Below, in pieces: positions 7,746-15,305 of a stretch of DNA of 64,000 bases. A program made the position numbers and the translations under genes. The notes under the pieces are model-generated. The model did not search any database, was not told the DNA's origin, and saw only the letters and a list, made by a program, of their open reading frames with translations. This stretch comes from Bacteroidales bacterium. Its GTDB lineage: Bacteria; Bacteroidota; Bacteroidia; Bacteroidales; Muribaculaceae. Each line of letters begins with the position of its first letter. Within the stretch, counting starts at the first letter, position 1. The stretch spans positions 51,083-115,082 of the forward strand of contig JAAVFI010000002.1 in the NCBI GenBank assembly GCA_014800815.1, given 5' to 3'.

Positions 7746-9806
7746 TTATCGCGACATTCGCTTTATGAGGTTGTATGCCGGCACGATTCCGAGCTCACCG
7801 GCTTTGCCGAGGTCGGCAAGACCTTCTGCCTGACGCCCGGCTTTGAGTTCGAGGTAGCCGCGGTTGTAGTATGCCTCGCCGAAGTCGGGCTTGAGCTCGA
7901 TTGCTTTCGAGAGAGCTGCAGCCGCTCCCGAGTAGTCTTCATTCTCAAGCATGAGCGTGCCTTTGTTGAACCACGCGATAGCCATTGAGGGCGAAAGTTC
8001 AAGCACCTTGTCGTAGTCGGCTATTATGTCGGCAAGATTCTTGGCGGCGAGCGATGCACGTGCGAGTGCATCCTGCTTCTTTCCGTTTTCTCCCGGAGTG
8101 TTGCCAAGGAGATATGAGCCGTAGCGAGCCTGAGCTCGGATAAGGTAGGCGAGAGGCTGGTCGGGAGTGAGGTCGATGACGCGTGCCGCATCTTTCTCCG
8201 CGTTGGTATAGTCGCGCACGGTGAGGAAGTCGAGGGCTCGGCCTATGTAGTCTACAGGGCGCCCTTCGTGAGTGGCGAGGTAGGAATTGTAGTAGTCGAT
8301 GGACTGGAAGTGGCGGCTGATAGTGGCCTCGTCGAGTGTCGGCACTTTGTTGGTGACAACGAGTACAAATCGAAGCTGTCGCGTAGTGTTGAGGTCGTCG
8401 ACTTCACGTATATAATATGTGTTGCGGTGCAACTCCGTAGGCGACGAGTAGAAGGAGAGCATCATCATAGGCTCGGTCTCGATGTTGAGGTTGCGGTCTT
8501 GGATGCGTCCGCGTATCGCTGAATTGTTGTACTCCTCGCGGAAATCGGCGTTGTCGTTCACGGTGAGAAGCTGGGCGAATTTGCGCGAAACGCTGCTCTG
8601 CGAAGCCGCCGGAGCGGAAGTATCGCTGTCGCCGGTTCCCTCGGAAGCCATGTCGGGAACCGACGCCGCAATCTCGCGGTCGTATTTGGCTGCCACTTCG
8701 GGGGTAAGGGCGCGCGAAAGGGCGTCGGCTTTCTTGAAGTCGGCCTCGGCCTTGGCGAGTTTTCCCTGATCGCGGTACACGGCTCCGCGGAGATAGAACG
8801 CGCCGGGGAAATCGGGATATTCATCCGCCACACGGGTAATATCGGCCACGGCTTCGTTGTAGTTGCCTTTAGCCTTGTGAATCAACGCACGGTTGTAGAG
8901 TGCTCTCACATCGTCTGGGTCGAGGCGCAGTACTTTATTGAAGTCCTCGAGGGCGAGGTCGTTGGCGTTCACTTCCATGAGGAGGAGCGCGCGGTTGAAG
9001 AGTGCCACTGCATTGAGCGGGTCGAGGGTGAGGGCGTAGTCGTAGTCGGCCATCGCACCGCTGTAAGAGTCGAGTTTATAGCGGAGGAATGCGCGGTTGA
9101 TATACAGGCCTGCAAGGTGCGGCTGGAGCTTGATAGCACGGTCGATGTCGGCCATTGCCTTCTCGTAGTCGCCCTGGCTGTTGATAGCTATGTCGGCGCG
9201 CATTATGTAGCCGTTGAGGGTGTTGGGGTTGAGGGCGAGAGCCTTGTCGATGTCGGCAACTGCGGCAACGGTGTCCTTGCGCTCGAGCGACGTGCGCGCA
9301 CGACCGAGATAAGCGTTTGCAAAGCCCGGATAGTAGCGGATTATCTCCTCGAAAGTTTCGGCGGCAGCGTCGTAGTCGTTCAGATCGCTGAGGGCGAGGG
9401 CCTTGTTGAAGAGGAGCGAACGGTTGCGAGGCAGAAGGCGCAGAGCCTCGTCGTAGTCGGCTATTGCACCGCGGTTGCGGCCTTGATTCTGGCGTGCCAC
9501 GCCGCGAACCTCCCACGCATCGGAGAGGTACGGATTGAGTTCGAGCGCCTGCGAGGCATCGGCCTCGGCTCCTGCGTAGTCTTCGAGGTTGAGCTTGGCT
9601 ATGGAGCGCAGGAAGTAAGGCTGAGCGAGATAGGGCTTGGCCTGAATTGCCTGATTGAAGTACTGTATCGACAGCATGTAGTCCTCGAAGTAGAGGGCGT
9701 TCTGGCCTATACGCATCACCTGGTCGGTGTTGATCTGCGCCAAGGAGCCTGCCACGCCTGCGATGAGGCAGAGTAGGAATATGATTGGGCGGAAATGAGT
9801 GGTCAT
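7746..9806 (-). CDS. Large secreted tetratricopeptide-repeat protein
   Basis: 686 residues from the chosen ATG. A signal peptide (about 1-24, ending SLAQ) is followed by about ten TPR units (about 25-370), an Ala/Ser-rich linker with a non-TPR middle region (about 380-510), and a second TPR block to the end. TPRs build superhelical docking scaffolds, so it is probably periplasmic or lipid-associated and binds partner proteins. An in-frame ATG at 9854 lies upstream of the -7 element TACTTTTG and would not be transcribed; 9806 also gives a clean signal peptide. The partner is unknown. Confidence 0.85.
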   Translation of the reverse strand: MTTHFRPIIFLLCLIAGVAGSLAQINTDQVMRIGQNALYFEDYMLSIQYFNQAIQAKPYLAQPYFLRSIAKLNLEDYAGAEADASQALELNPYLSDAWEVRGVARQNQGRNRGAIADYDEALRLLPRNRSLLFNKALALSDLNDYDAAAETFEEIIRYYPGFANAYLGRARTSLERKDTVAAVADIDKALALNPNTLNGYIMRADIAINSQGDYEKAMADIDRAIKLQPHLAGLYINRAFLRYKLDSYSGAMADYDYALTLDPLNAVALFNRALLLMEVNANDLALEDFNKVLRLDPDDVRALYNRALIHKAKGNYNEAVADITRVADEYPDFPGAFYLRGAVYRDQGKLAKAEADFKKADALSRALTPEVAAKYDREIAASVPDMASEGTGDSDTSAPAASQSSVSRKFAQLLTVNDNADFREEYNNSAIRGRIQDRNLNIETEPMMMLSFYSSPTELHRNTYYIREVDDLNTTRQLRFVLVVTNKVPTLDEATISRHFQSIDYYNSYLATHEGRPVDYIGRALDFLTVRDYTNAEKDAARVIDLTPDQPLAYLIRAQARYGSYLLGNTPGENGKKQDALARASLAAKNLADIIADYDKVLELSPSMAIAWFNKGTLMLENEDYSGAAAALSKAIELKPDFGEAYYNRGYLELKAGRQAEGLADLGKAGELGIVPAYNLIKRMSR

Positions 9807-9821
9807 TAGATTAATTTTGGG

Positions 9822-9829
9822 CAAAAGTA
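9822..9829 (-). promoter_or_regulatory. -7 element of the TPR gene (TACTTTTG)
   Basis: Read on the minus strand, TACTTTTG lies 16 bases before the chosen ATG at 9806 and decides that start. Confidence 0.6.
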
Positions 9830-9872
9830 CAAAATTTCTGACGAAAAATGCCAATGTAAACGCGGAAATGAG

Positions 9873-9880
9873 TATTTTTG
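9873..9880 (+). promoter_or_regulatory. -7 element of the MBOAT gene (TATTTTTG)
   Basis: TATTTTTG ends only seven bases before the ATG at 9888, so the mRNA should be nearly leaderless. It is divergent from the TPR promoter 44 bases away. Confidence 0.6.
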
Positions 9881-9887
9881 CAGCCCA

Positions 9888-11366
9888 ATGGAAAATCTGC
9901 TCTCTCGTCTTTCAGGAATTCTTGCTTATGATTCCGCTCACCCGATGCTCTTCAACACCGGGCTTTTCCTTATTCTCTTTTCATTTTTCATGCTTGTGTA
10001 TCAGGCAGTAAGACGTCATCGCACGCTTAAAATGCTGCTTGTAATAGCCTTCTCGCTCTACTTCTACTATAAGTCGGGCTCGTGGTGCGTGCTCATTCTC
10101 TGCGGCGTGGCTGTAAGCGACTGGTTGCTCGGGCTTTGGCTCGGAGCTGCCAAGGCCGACGGACTACGCCGGGGAATCGTAGCCCTGAATGTGTGCGTCA
10201 ATGTAGGCATGCTCGTCTACTTCAAATACTTCAACATGCTTGCCGATGCCTTCGGTAGTATCGTAGGTCGTACCTTTGACCCGCTCGAAGTGCTACTCCC
10301 CGCCGGTATATCGTTTTTCACCTTCCGTTCAATAAGTTATGTAGTGGATGTCTACCGAGGCGAGCTTGCTCCGTGCCGCTCATTCCTCGATTATTTTTTC
10401 TTCCTGACTTTCTTCCCGCCGCTCTTGGCCGGCCCTGTGGTTCGCGCCAAAGATATGTTGCCGCAGATAAAGGAAAATCCGTCTGCTACGCCGGCAATGA
10501 TTTCCGAAGGACTTTTCCTGATAATGACCGGTCTGGTGAAAAAAGTCGTTATCGCCGACTATATCAGCGGAAATTTCGTGGACCGTATTTTCGACAATCC
10601 CTCGCTCTATACCGGATTTGAAAATCTTATGGGTGCCGTTGGCTTCACCATACAGCTCTACTGCGACTTCTCCGGTTATTCCGATATGGCAATAGGTCTT
10701 GCTCTCCTTCTCGGCTACCGCTTCAAAGAGAACTTTGCCGCACCATTTAAGGCTCAGAGTCCTACTGAATTCTGGCGTCGCTGGCACATATCTCTCAGCA
10801 CCTGGCTACGCGACTACCTCTACATACCTCTCGGCGGCAACCGCAAGGGCCGTTTCCGTGCCTACTTCAATCAGTTTATAACCATGGTGATAGGCGGCCT
10901 GTGGCACGGCGCGTCGGTGATGTATATTATCTGGGGCGCCTACCATGGCATGCTCCTGGTAGTGCATAAGTCGATAAAGCGGGTGTGGAAACTCCCCGAA
11001 GCCATGAAGGGACGTCCCGAGGTGAGACTATTCAATATGCTGGTGACTTTCACGCTGATAGTGATTGGCTTTACCTTTTTCCGCGCTCCCGACCTCGAGA
11101 CCGTCGGCGCTATGGCCACCCAGATTTTCACCGACTTCCACGCTTCTGTTGCCCCGCAATTCGTAGAGGGATACCTGCTGATAGTACTCGCGCTCACTGT
11201 TGGTCTTGTGGCACATCTCACACCGCGACGTTGGACTACGGGAGCTTCCGAGGCCTATGTGGCTATGCCTATGGTGTGGCAGGCATTGCTTCTCTCGGCG
11301 ATTATCTTCCTTGTTATTCAGGCACGCCAGAGCGAATTAGTTCCCTTTATCTATCTGCAGTACTGA
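9888..11366 (+). CDS. MBOAT-family membrane O-acyltransferase
   Basis: 492 residues with about 11 hydrophobic segments. The MBOAT signatures are clear: SPTEFWRRWHISLSTWLRDY and, further on, GLWHGASVMYIIWGAYHG containing the catalytic His. The family includes AlgI, DltB and PatA and moves acyl (often acetyl) groups across the membrane onto surface glycans or other polymers. No SGNH-type esterase or alginate gene is adjacent, so the acceptor (capsule, exopolysaccharide or peptidoglycan) cannot be named. The next gene starts 58 bases later. Confidence 0.9.
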   Translation: MENLLSRLSGILAYDSAHPMLFNTGLFLILFSFFMLVYQAVRRHRTLKMLLVIAFSLYFYYKSGSWCVLILCGVAVSDWLLGLWLGAAKADGLRRGIVALNVCVNVGMLVYFKYFNMLADAFGSIVGRTFDPLEVLLPAGISFFTFRSISYVVDVYRGELAPCRSFLDYFFFLTFFPPLLAGPVVRAKDMLPQIKENPSATPAMISEGLFLIMTGLVKKVVIADYISGNFVDRIFDNPSLYTGFENLMGAVGFTIQLYCDFSGYSDMAIGLALLLGYRFKENFAAPFKAQSPTEFWRRWHISLSTWLRDYLYIPLGGNRKGRFRAYFNQFITMVIGGLWHGASVMYIIWGAYHGMLLVVHKSIKRVWKLPEAMKGRPEVRLFNMLVTFTLIVIGFTFFRAPDLETVGAMATQIFTDFHASVAPQFVEGYLLIVLALTVGLVAHLTPRRWTTGASEAYVAMPMVWQALLLSAIIFLVIQARQSELVPFIYLQY

Positions 11367-11424
11367 ACTAATAGTGCGGTAGCAGTGTTATTAAAATCAG
11401 AATAATAACATTACTACTACAACT

Positions 11425-12462
11425 ATGAAAGGACTTAAAATTCTTGCCGCGGCCGCTTTGGTCGCATCATCGTGGGCCGCTGCCGATGCTTGCTCCCGTG
11501 TTGTTTATCAGGGCGATAAGGGCTATGTGCTCGTTGGCCGCACTCTCGACTGGCGCACACCTATCCCTACCAATATATATGTATATCCCCGCGGGGTTGC
11601 CAAGACGAGCATGCCTACCGAACCGTGCCTTAACTGGCGTTCGAAATATGCATCTGTAGTGGCCGTAGGCTACGACGGTGGCGTTACCGAAGGTATGAAT
11701 GAAAAGGGCTTGGTGATGAACGGCCTCTTCTGCAAAGGTACTGTATATAAGGTTGCTACTGGCAACGACAATACTCCCGTGATGAGTATGGCGATGCTCG
11801 TGAGCTACTTCCTCGATAACTTTGCCACCGTTGAAGAAACGGCAACATGGCTCAGCGAGAACGAGTTCGCTATCTTCGGCCAGACCTTCGACGGCGGTAC
11901 AGTGTCGGCTCTTCACTGGGCTATCACCGACACCACCGGCGACACCCTCGTAATGGAATATATCGGCGGCAAACTTACCCTCCACCGCGGTAAAGAATAT
12001 AAGGTGCTCACCAACGACCCGCCCCTCGATCAGATGGCTGCTATCGAGAAGTACTGGGAAGGCGTAGGCGGTGTGAATATGCTGCCCGGCACGGTGAAGA
12101 GCCCCGACCGCTTCGTGCGCGCTTCGTTCTTCATCAACCACGTACCCACCGACTTCGACTATCCTCAGGCTCTTGGTTCGCTCGAAAGCATAATGGGCAC
12201 TGTAAGTGTACCTTACGGATACGAAATTGAGGGCGAGCCCAATGTGTCGTCCACTCAGTGGCGCTCTGTAAGCGATGCTACAGGAGGCAAATATTACTTC
12301 AAGTTTGCCGATTCTACCGGCGACCTCTGGATTGATATGGGACGCCTGCGCCTCAACCCCGGAGCTCCTATCCTCAAACTCGACAATGCAAAGCACCGCG
12401 GATTCACCGGCTGTGCCAACGACATCCTCGAGGAGAGCAAGGGCTTCACTCCCATGTGGTAA
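11425..12462 (+). CDS. Choloylglycine-hydrolase-family enzyme (bile salt hydrolase/penicillin V acylase type)
   Basis: 345 residues. The signal peptide ends ADA at residue 22, so cleavage would expose Cys23 as the N-terminal nucleophile. Arg39 and Asp42 in GRTLDW keep the same spacing from Cys as C2/R18/D21 of bile salt hydrolases, and SPDRFVRASFF carries the later conserved Arg. The enzyme would cleave amide bonds of conjugated bile acids or related N-acyl amides in the periplasm. Substrate choice between bile salts and penicillin V-like amides cannot be read from the sequence, but a gut bacterium makes bile salts likely. Confidence 0.85.
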   Translation: MKGLKILAAAALVASSWAAADACSRVVYQGDKGYVLVGRTLDWRTPIPTNIYVYPRGVAKTSMPTEPCLNWRSKYASVVAVGYDGGVTEGMNEKGLVMNGLFCKGTVYKVATGNDNTPVMSMAMLVSYFLDNFATVEETATWLSENEFAIFGQTFDGGTVSALHWAITDTTGDTLVMEYIGGKLTLHRGKEYKVLTNDPPLDQMAAIEKYWEGVGGVNMLPGTVKSPDRFVRASFFINHVPTDFDYPQALGSLESIMGTVSVPYGYEIEGEPNVSSTQWRSVSDATGGKYYFKFADSTGDLWIDMGRLRLNPGAPILKLDNAKHRGFTGCANDILEESKGFTPMW

Positions 12463-12486
12463 TCATCTATAAATAACACTTATATC

Positions 12487-12519
12487 TCAGGGCTGACACG
12501 TTACGCGTGCCTGCCCTGA
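12487..12519 (+). terminator. Likely terminator of the hydrolase gene
   Basis: TCAGGGC pairs with GCCCTGA around a loop containing a second small hairpin (CACG/CGTG). It is followed by TTATAT, not a strong T-run. Confidence 0.5.
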
Positions 12520-12641
12520 TTATATCGTGTCAATTTGCTATAATAACCCGCGGTTAAAGAGGAGTGGGGTAGGGGATGTAGTGGAAAATTGGCCTTTTGA
12601 GTATAAAGAATGTTAAAATACAGCAAAAATATCCCGTAATA

Positions 12642-12673
12642 TTTGCATATCGTGGGAAGATGCATTAACTTTG
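12642..12673 (+). promoter_or_regulatory. Consensus Bacteroidetes promoter P1
   Basis: TTTG (12642-12645), 20 bases, TAACTTTG (12666-12673). Transcription would start near 12680. Confidence 0.75.
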
Positions 12674-12679
12674 CATCGT

Positions 12680-12742
12680 GTTTTTCATGGTATAGATTTA
12701 AGGTTAACTGGATTGGTTGTCGGGAGACAATCAATTTTTTTT
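12680..12742 (+). ncRNA. Candidate small RNA or attenuated leader
   Basis: A transcript from P1 would run only about 60 bases before an intrinsic terminator. The stem ATTGGTTGTC/GACAATCAAT (one G-U pair) closes the loop GGGA and is followed by eight T. The body has no ORF of note. It could be a free small RNA or an attenuator for the pilus genes. No Rfam family is claimed. Confidence 0.55.
12712..12742 (+). terminator. Strong intrinsic terminator
   Basis: A ten-base-pair stem (12712-12721 with 12726-12735), tetraloop GGGA, then a T8 run shared with the stem end (12735-12742). Confidence 0.8.
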
Positions 12743-12844
12743 GGTACCTGTCGAAATTCAGGTCGTAGTTAAAGGTCTGTAATTGCTAAATTATATAAAA
12801 AATGCGCGCATATATTTAAATTCAGCAGAATTTCGTGGAAACAT

Positions 12845-12875
12845 TTTGGTAATCGCTGAAAATTTTGTAACTTTG
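12845..12875 (+). promoter_or_regulatory. Consensus promoter P2 of the fimbrial operon
   Basis: TTTG (12845-12848), 19 bases, TAACTTTG (12868-12875): a full match to the Bacteroidetes consensus. The mRNA leader to the first gene would be about 300 bases. Confidence 0.8.
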
Positions 12876-12937
12876 CGCCCGCCTATTGAAAAAAGGCTTC
12901 GGACATCTCGTGACTTGATTTTAACATTATAACTACT

Positions 12938-12988
12938 ATGATTGATCTCCTCATCCCGTCCGTAAATCATATATCACGTCTTATATAA
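12938..12988 (+). CDS. Possible 16-residue leader peptide
   Basis: A short ATG frame in the P2 leader ending in TAA. No stalling codon run is evident. It is listed only because it is the first ATG after P2. Confidence 0.2.
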   Translation: MIDLLIPSVNHISRLI

Positions 12989-13020
12989 ATTGGTAAAAAT
13001 TGAGATCTTGTTTAGTTTTA

Positions 13021-13028
13021 CCCCCCCC
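13021..13028 (+). repeat. C8 homopolymer tract in the pilus leader
   Basis: Eight C in a row, 150 bases before the preferred start of the first pilus gene and inside a longer open frame with a TTG start. Such tracts can vary in length by slipped-strand mispairing. Confidence 0.5.
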
Positions 13029-13179
13029 ATTTTGTAATTCGCTGATTTGTAGTGCGTTACACATTTATAAGAACGAGCGTGCTTCTCAAGTCCGCACGGT
13101 CGGTTCGTCTACATGCGCGTTTCAAGGCAATATTGAGCGCATAATTACTGCAACATTACATGCATTCCGACGCGGCATT

Positions 13180-13743
13180 ATGCTGTGTCTGCTTATTTTC
13201 GCAGGGTGCTTAGGCGCCGGCGCACAGGATGTTGCTGTCAAAACCAACCTTATATACGATGCTTTACTCAGCCCGACTGTTGGTGTTGAGGTTGGAGTAG
13301 CACCAAAATGGACGCTCGACTTCTCGGGTACGGTCAATAATTGGGCTGTGAACGATCACCGCTGGAAGCAGTGGAATGTTCAGCCGGAAGTCCGCTATTG
13401 GTTCTGCCAGCGCTTTGCCGGGCACTTTCTCGCCTTCCATGGGATAGGTGGCCAGTATAACTTTGGCAATCTTAAGAATAATATTAAATTTCTCGGCACA
13501 GATTTCTCGAAGCTCAGCGACCAACGCTATCAGGGTTGGATGGCCGGAGCCGGCATCGGCTATGGATATTCGTGGATTCTTTCGCGACACTGGAACTTCG
13601 AAGCTGAAATCGGCGTAGGCTGGATATATACCCGAAGCGATATCTACAACTGCTCCAACTGCGGCAAGAAAGTCCGCAGCAATGTGCCTCACAACTATGT
13701 AGGCCCCACAAAAGCAGCTCTCAACATTATTTATGCATTCTGA
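13180..13743 (+). CDS. DUF3575 protein of the fimbrial locus
   Basis: 187 residues from the chosen ATG. A hydrophobic start (MLCLLIFAGCLGAGAQ) acts as signal sequence. DUF3575 follows, opening with VAVKTNLIYDALLSPTVGVE and showing the Gly/Tyr/Trp pattern of an eight-strand outer-membrane barrel. DUF3575 genes commonly head Mfa1-type fimbrial operons in Bacteroidales, next to DUF3868. The start is uncertain: the frame is open back to a TTG at 13000, and the residues just before 13180 (HAFRRGI) would supply the basic n-region that the chosen start lacks. FAGC could also act as a weak lipobox. Confidence 0.75.
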   Translation: MLCLLIFAGCLGAGAQDVAVKTNLIYDALLSPTVGVEVGVAPKWTLDFSGTVNNWAVNDHRWKQWNVQPEVRYWFCQRFAGHFLAFHGIGGQYNFGNLKNNIKFLGTDFSKLSDQRYQGWMAGAGIGYGYSWILSRHWNFEAEIGVGWIYTRSDIYNCSNCGKKVRSNVPHNYVGPTKAALNIIYAF

Positions 13744-13754
13744 ATCGCTACGCC

Positions 13755-15257
13755 ATGTATAATATCCTACGCACAATATTGATATCTGCCGCAGTCCTTG
13801 CGGCATTTACTCCCGCGAAAGCCGCCGTTCAGGCAGAAGCCCCCAAGGTCTATGATGTGGCCGTGGCTGTCAACGAGCAGGACTCTACCGTGTCGGTAGC
13901 AATAGAACTTTTGCTCAGAGAACTCAGTCTGAAGTCGGACGGGGAGCTTATATTTACGCCCGTAATAATCTCGGCTGACGGCGGTGAGAGTCTCGAGCTT
14001 GACCCCGTAACTGTCTGTGGCCGTAACCGTTGGTATTTTCATCTCCGCAATAAAGAGCTCGAAGTGACAAATCCGTCGATCTTCCGTGCCGGAGCCGATG
14101 AGAAAGCAACAATGGTTCAGATCGTGCCTTTCGAAGCATGGATGGATCACTGCACCGTCGAACTCCGTCAGGAAGCCGCCACTTGCTGCCGTGCTCCCGA
14201 AACTGTGGGCGGAACGAGTCCTAACGGCAATACCGAACTGGCTGTAATCGACACGGAGCGTCCCGACCTTATAAAAGAGTTTATATTCGCTCCTCCGGTA
14301 GACGATACTCCCGTAGAGAAGAATATCGAAGGTAAGGCTTTTGTATCGTTTGTGGTAAACCGCACCGAGCTTAAACCCGACTATATGGTCAACCGCCGCG
14401 AGATAGCGAAGATTCTCAATTCGATCGACTATGTGCGCAACGACTCCGACGCAGTGATAACCGGTGTGCATATCAAGGGTTTCGCATCGCCCGAAGGTTC
14501 GTATACCAACAATATACGACTTGCCAAAGGCCGTACGGCTACTCTCAGTGCCTATGTGCGCGACCTCTATCATTTCGACGAAGGTATCGTGACCAATTCT
14601 TTCGAGCCTGAAGACTGGGAAGGTCTGCGGTCGTATGTAAAGGATTCGCTTGACTACAACATAGCACACCGCGAGGAGATCCTCGCCATGATAGACAGTC
14701 CGATAGACCCCGATGTGAAGAACGACCTCATCAAGCGTACCTATCCTGCCGATTATCAACTGATACTTAAAGAGATATATCCGTGGCTCCGCCACTCTGA
14801 TTATACGGTGAAGTATCGTATCAAGATCTACACCGATATAAATAATCTCAACCGCCTTTTCGAGAGCGACCCTACACGCCTGCGTCCTGTCGACTTCTAT
14901 ACCATAGCAGCGCAGTATCCCGAAGGCTCGGAGGAGTATCTGAAGGTGATGCAGACTGCTGTAGAGGTCTACAGCGCAGACCCTATGCTCAATCTCAATG
15001 CCGCCAATATAGCATTTATGGCTGATGAAAATGATAAGGCTGAGGCCTATCTCGCCAAGGCCGGGACATCGCCCGAAGCATCTTTTGCACGCGGTGTGCT
15101 TGCTGCCCGCCGAGGGCACTTTGATGAGGCGAAAGGCCACTTCGGTGCCGCAAAGAATGGCGGTTTAGTCAAGGCTGACGACTATCTGCAGAATATCGAA
15201 AGCATACGCAACTATCACCCCGTGACCATAACGGTAAAACTTTTGAAGAAAGCATAA
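13755..15257 (+). CDS. DUF3868 fimbrial-locus protein with OmpA-like region
   Basis: 500 residues. A signal peptide (about 1-23, ending AKA) precedes an N-terminal DUF3868 beta domain (about 25-140). The middle (about 190-290) resembles an OmpA-type fold: FVVNRTELKPDY, then IKGFASPEGSYTNNIRLAKG with the conserved Asn and an Arg (GRTATL). Helical repeats fill the C-terminal third. It follows DUF3575 by 11 bases. Its role is inferred from context: a periplasmic or outer-membrane assembly or anchoring factor that could contact peptidoglycan. Confidence 0.8.
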   Translation: MYNILRTILISAAVLAAFTPAKAAVQAEAPKVYDVAVAVNEQDSTVSVAIELLLRELSLKSDGELIFTPVIISADGGESLELDPVTVCGRNRWYFHLRNKELEVTNPSIFRAGADEKATMVQIVPFEAWMDHCTVELRQEAATCCRAPETVGGTSPNGNTELAVIDTERPDLIKEFIFAPPVDDTPVEKNIEGKAFVSFVVNRTELKPDYMVNRREIAKILNSIDYVRNDSDAVITGVHIKGFASPEGSYTNNIRLAKGRTATLSAYVRDLYHFDEGIVTNSFEPEDWEGLRSYVKDSLDYNIAHREEILAMIDSPIDPDVKNDLIKRTYPADYQLILKEIYPWLRHSDYTVKYRIKIYTDINNLNRLFESDPTRLRPVDFYTIAAQYPEGSEEYLKVMQTAVEVYSADPMLNLNAANIAFMADENDKAEAYLAKAGTSPEASFARGVLAARRGHFDEAKGHFGAAKNGGLVKADDYLQNIESIRNYHPVTITVKLLKKA

Positions 15258-15305
15258 GACTTACTTTTCAGGAAAAATTATATATAAACAATCATTATAT
15301 CAATT

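Larger units (their letters stand above)
12463..13179 (+). other. Long control region upstream of the fimbrial operon
   Basis: About 700 AT-rich bases without a convincing protein gene. In order it holds the hydrolase terminator, a consensus promoter with a short terminated transcript (12642-12742), a small hairpin ACCTG/CAGGT (12746-12763), a second consensus promoter (12845-12875), a 16-codon leader ORF and a run of eight C (13021-13028). The length and signal density suggest regulated or phase-variable pilus expression. Confidence 0.6.

Noticed and set aside
8877..9776. 299-codon frame on the plus strand
   Set aside because: It lies fully antisense within the TPR gene, and its Val/Glu-rich composition is the usual shadow of a GC-rich repeat protein.
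12538..12560. Extra promoter around TTTGCTATAATAAC
   Set aside because: It looks like a sigma-70 -10 box of other phyla but does not match the Bacteroidetes consensus, and no transcript unit follows.
12501..12734. 77-codon frame on the minus strand
   Set aside because: It runs across the promoter and candidate small RNA of the fimbrial leader, has no promoter of its own and no protein-like composition.
13767..15140. 457-codon frame on the minus strand
   Set aside because: Antisense shadow of the DUF3868 gene.
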